Source: Clostridia bacterium (GTDB taxonomy: Bacteria; Bacillota; Clostridia; TANB77; CAG-508). From it: a stretch of DNA of 35,599 nt. Location of the stretch: positions 1-35,599 of the forward strand of contig JAFWKV010000033.1 in NCBI GenBank assembly GCA_017511265.1, given 5' to 3'. This document shows positions 33,509 to 35,599 of this stretch, piece after piece. The position numbers and the translations under genes are program-made. How positions within the stretch are numbered: position 1 is the stretch's first letter; each line of letters opens with the position of its first letter. A model generated the notes under the pieces. That model worked only from the letters and a program-made list of their open reading frames with translations, had not been told where the DNA came from and did no database searches.

Positions 33509-33835
33509 ATGAATAGAAAAGATGTTATAAAATATTGTTTAGAAATGACAGATGTTTATGAAGACTATCCTTTTCCTAAGGATAATGATTCAGTAACAAT
33601 GAAACACAAGAAAAGTAACAAATGGTTTGCTCTAATAATGAATGTTAGGGGAGAGGAATATTTAAATATAAAAACAAATCCAGAATATTCTGAACTTTTA
33701 AGAAAAACTTATGACTATATTATTCCAGCATATCATATGAATAAAGAACATTGGAATACTATAATTCTAAGTAAAAAATGTGATAGTGAATTAATTAAAG
33801 AGTTATTGGACCAAAGCTACGAATTAACAATATAA
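33509..33835 (+). CDS. MmcQ/YjbR family protein
   Basis: A 108-residue protein of the MmcQ/YjbR family, whose fold resembles DNA-binding domains but whose role is not established. Landmarks are an N-terminal helix with YPFPKD, the strand KWFALIMNV, LNIKTNPEYSELLR, and the C-terminal YHMNKEHWNTIIL with a closing helix (LIKELLDQSYEL). The ribosome binding site is weak (GATAAGGTATG). It is preceded and followed by relic-rich non-coding DNA. Confidence 0.85.
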   Translation: MNRKDVIKYCLEMTDVYEDYPFPKDNDSVTMKHKKSNKWFALIMNVRGEEYLNIKTNPEYSELLRKTYDYIIPAYHMNKEHWNTIILSKKCDSELIKELLDQSYELTI

Positions 33836-33900
33836 AAAATAAAATTTGAAAGAAGCAAAAATTTTTTTTTATATATTGTATATATTATAAATAATATATA

Positions 33901-34020
33901 ATGCTAAGGCATACTTATCTTCAAAAACTTTCTTTTTGGCAATATATTCTTTTGTTTTAAAACCTTTAACATCAATAACATCATAAGTATTATCAGAATA
34001 TAAAAAAGAACATATAGAAG
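33901..34020 (-). pseudogene. DUF1064-like phage protein remnant
   Basis: In one minus-strand frame this reads FLYSDNTYDVIDVKGFKT, then KEYIAKKKVFEDKYALA, which resembles the C-terminal part of DUF1064 phage proteins (DVKGFKTK followed by a KKK.FE..Y pattern). No start or N-terminal half is present. It is a short relic at the start of the 33836-34408 gap. Confidence 0.45.
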
Positions 34021-34340
34021 CTTTTATGAATTAGATTTCAACAAAACAAAAGAAATAGTATATGAAATATTAGTAGAAGAAATGGAAGAAAGCACCAGGA
34101 AAAGAATGCATAAATTTTAAACTAGTAACGATACCAATAATAGAATTTGGAACAACAGAACAAAAAAAGTTTTTTAAGCAACTATTAGAATATAAACCAG
34201 CTTTATAAACAGCTTATTTATAGAGCAATTTTGAGGGAGTAAAATTTTTTATGAAAATCCCCAAAAAAAATTGACACTATCATAAATTAAAATAAAATTG
34301 AAAACTTTATTTTATTATGGTATTATTTTAATTGATAGTA
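34021..34340. other. Gap with degenerate coding traces and an AT-rich hairpin
   Basis: Two overlapping plus-strand frames carry gene-like text without starts: FYELDFNKTKEIVYEILVEE (about 34023-34082), and FKLVTIPIIEF with KKFFKQLLEYKPAL ending at TAA 34206-34208. I do not recognise the source. At 34276-34339 there is a loose inverted repeat (ACTATCA / TGATAGT with ATTAAAATA / TATTTTAAT inside). TTGACA at 34271 with TAAAAT 16 bases on could be a promoter for the next gene. Confidence 0.4.
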
Positions 34341-34408
34341 ATTCGAAAAAATGTAATTTTGCGAACAAGTTAAATAAAAAAAGTAACACTTTAAAAGGAG
34401 GATTTTAA

Positions 34409-35152
34409 ATGAACGAATATATTAATTTAACAGAGAATAACATTGATGAAGAACACATTTGTTGTGCAATAGGAGATCCAAAACATCAAGAAGGTGTTGA
34501 TTGCAAAAAAGAATGGATTAAGAATAAATTAAAAGATGGGCATATTTTTAGAAAATTAAATGCAAGAGGCAAGATTTTTATTGAATACGAACCATTAGAA
34601 ACTTCATGGGTTCCTATTAGTGGTAAAAACTATGAATACATATATTGCTTATGGGTTGCAGGTAGTTTTAAAGATAAGGGTATTGGAAAAGAATTATTAG
34701 AATATGCAATAAATGACGCTAAAGAGAATGGAAAAAGTGGTATTTGTACTTTGAGTTCTAAAAAGAAGAAACCATTTTTAGGAGAAAAGAAATTCTTTGA
34801 ACATTTTGGATTTAAAGTAGTTGATAGTATAGGAGACTATGAACTATTAGCATTACAATTTGAAAATACTGAAACACCTAAATTTAATGAAATAGCAAGA
34901 AGTATGAAAATAGATAATAAAGATTTTACAATTTATTATAGCAATGAATGTCCTTATGTGGAATATGAAGTTAAAGAACTTTCAGATTACGCAAAAGAAA
35001 ATAATATAAAACTAAACTTTATAAAAATAGATTCATTAGAGAAAGCAAAAAATGCTCCTTGTATATTTAATAACTGGGCTAATTTTTATAAAGGAGAATT
35101 TATATCTAATACAATATTAAATGCAAATGCTTTTGAAAAACTATTAAAATAA
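34409..35152 (+). CDS. YoaP-like GNAT acetyltransferase
   Basis: A 247-residue protein with an N-terminal GNAT N-acetyltransferase domain (about 1-155) and a C-terminal YoaP-type domain (about 165-245). The acetyl-CoA loop is seen in YIYCLWVAGSFKDKGIGKEL (motif A, KDKGIGKELL). The second domain starts FTIYYSNECPYVEYEV and ends in a short helix; it looks thioredoxin-like, with one cysteine in NECPY. The substrate is unknown. AAAGGAGGATTTTAA gives a strong start. It appears intact, unlike several neighbours. Confidence 0.85.
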   Translation: MNEYINLTENNIDEEHICCAIGDPKHQEGVDCKKEWIKNKLKDGHIFRKLNARGKIFIEYEPLETSWVPISGKNYEYIYCLWVAGSFKDKGIGKELLEYAINDAKENGKSGICTLSSKKKKPFLGEKKFFEHFGFKVVDSIGDYELLALQFENTETPKFNEIARSMKIDNKDFTIYYSNECPYVEYEVKELSDYAKENNIKLNFIKIDSLEKAKNAPCIFNNWANFYKGEFISNTILNANAFEKLLK

Positions 35153-35171
35153 AAATATGGAGATATAAAAT

Positions 35172-35453
35172 ATGAATATAAAATTATTTTTACAAGCAAT
35201 AATAAAATATGCATTTGGCGTTTTTATTGTAGGTGGTTTGTTGTTTATTCCTATGTATGCAGCAACTATATTATTGTTTTTAACAATACCATTGGTATTA
35301 GGTTCTATTATCTCTTTTATAATTTTTTTAATTTATCCTATTATTATCGGAAAAAGAATAAAAAATGAGGAAAAAGTATTAGAAAAAGATTTAAAGGGAT
35401 ACACAGAATATAAGAAAAAAATAAAATATAAAGTAATTCCGTTTGTATGGTAA
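35172..35453 (+). CDS. Isoprenylcysteine-methyltransferase-like membrane protein with a large internal deletion
   Basis: A 93-residue open frame with a proper site (TGGAG). The first 27 residues (LFLQAIIKYAFGVFIVGG) match the start, and the last 66 (ILLFLTIPLVLGSIISFIIF to YKVIPFVW) the end, of integral membrane methyltransferases of about 200 residues (ICMT/PEMT-like). The middle, including most of the methyl-donor site, is missing, and the usual RHPMY reads FIPMY here. The join is in frame. The remaining protein would have two to three membrane helices and probably no activity. An alternative is a genuine small membrane protein, but the strong match to both ends argues against that. Confidence 0.65.
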   Translation: MNIKLFLQAIIKYAFGVFIVGGLLFIPMYAATILLFLTIPLVLGSIISFIIFLIYPIIIGKRIKNEEKVLEKDLKGYTEYKKKIKYKVIPFVW

Positions 35454-35514
35454 AAATAAAATAGTAATTTTTTGTTTAAATAAAAATATAAATTCACAAA
35501 AAATTCACAAAAAA

Positions 35515-35556
35515 TTAGCACTCTACACTTGACATTGCTAAAAATAGTGATACAAT
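35515..35556 (+). promoter_or_regulatory. CIRCE operator overlapping a sigma-A promoter
   Basis: TTAGCACTC (35515-35523), a 9-base spacer, then CATTGCTAA (35533-35541) matches the CIRCE element (TTAGCACTC-N9-GAGTGCTAA) at 16 of 18 arm positions. TTGACA (35529-35534) lies across it and TACAAT (35551-35556) follows after 16 bases. This is the layout of HrcA-repressed heat-shock operons (hrcA-grpE-dnaK or groESL). The gene itself is beyond the window. Confidence 0.78.
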
Positions 35557-35599
35557 ATAAATGTAATGAGAATTACATATATGTGCATACCCTTGAAAC

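Overview
The window looks like a chromosomal segment of a low-GC member of the Clostridia, probably an uncultured gut lineage. It is very AT-rich, uses strong AGGAGG-type ribosome binding sites and sigma-A promoters, and carries Gram-positive genes: Mn-dependent family II pyrophosphatase, ClpE-type unfoldase, CdaA, an L20-controlled infC-rpmI-rplT operon, a BofC-like protein and a pilin-like protein starting KGITLIALT. The species cannot be named from the sequence alone.

Layout. 1-1395: tail of a foldback repeat, a DUF1294 membrane protein, a cluster of five DnaA-box-like 9-mers, a frameshifted rhodanese gene and a 246-bp inverted repeat. 1396-7054: lepA, rlmB, a membrane-anchored protein of unknown function and ppaC. 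7058-10952: an SH3b/NlpC-P60 cell-wall hydrolase and comEC, the latter frameshifted near its 3' end. 11037-15365: a secreted leucine-rich-repeat protein with a C-terminal dockerin-like module, then a BofC-like protein. 15735-18703 (minus): clpE-pgsA. 18876-21084: an RsiV-like membrane protein facing htrA. 21244-24304: pilin-like protein, rnhB, a small membrane protein, cdaA and truA. 24769-27599: a DUF2651-like protein and an orphan VirD4/TraG-type ATPase. 27596-28918: L20 leader and infC-rpmI-rplT, with infC apparently starting at AUA. 29150-35453: an accessory stretch with a DJ-1 protein, cytidine deaminase, a beta-helix surface protein, VOC, MmcQ/YjbR and YoaP proteins, mixed with decayed genes (hydrolase, C_GCAxxG_C_C, DUF6774-like, DUF1064-like, methyltransferase). 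35515-35556: a CIRCE operator over a promoter, implying a heat-shock operon just beyond the window.

The most unusual content is a set of long inverted-repeat (foldback) elements in the gaps between genes: 1-86 (partial), 1094-1339, 3199-3310, 15364-15747, 22354-22445, 24290-24715 and 28949-29132. Arms are up to 123 bp and several are perfect or nearly so. Some are nested modules carrying a GGGGACGGGCTT-like word. Two elements (15364 and 24290) share a 49-nt apical sequence with 48 of 49 identities, on stems that differ in sequence but remain self-complementary. In three places the arms run into the last codons of flanking genes (lepA, pgsA, truA). No transposase gene is present to explain them.

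Functional links are mostly housekeeping: translation (lepA, rlmB, infC, rpmI, rplT, truA), protein quality control (clpE, htrA and the CIRCE-controlled operon beyond the edge), envelope work (NlpC/P60, pgsA, cdaA) and surface display (LRR-dockerin, beta-helix protein, pilin-like protein).
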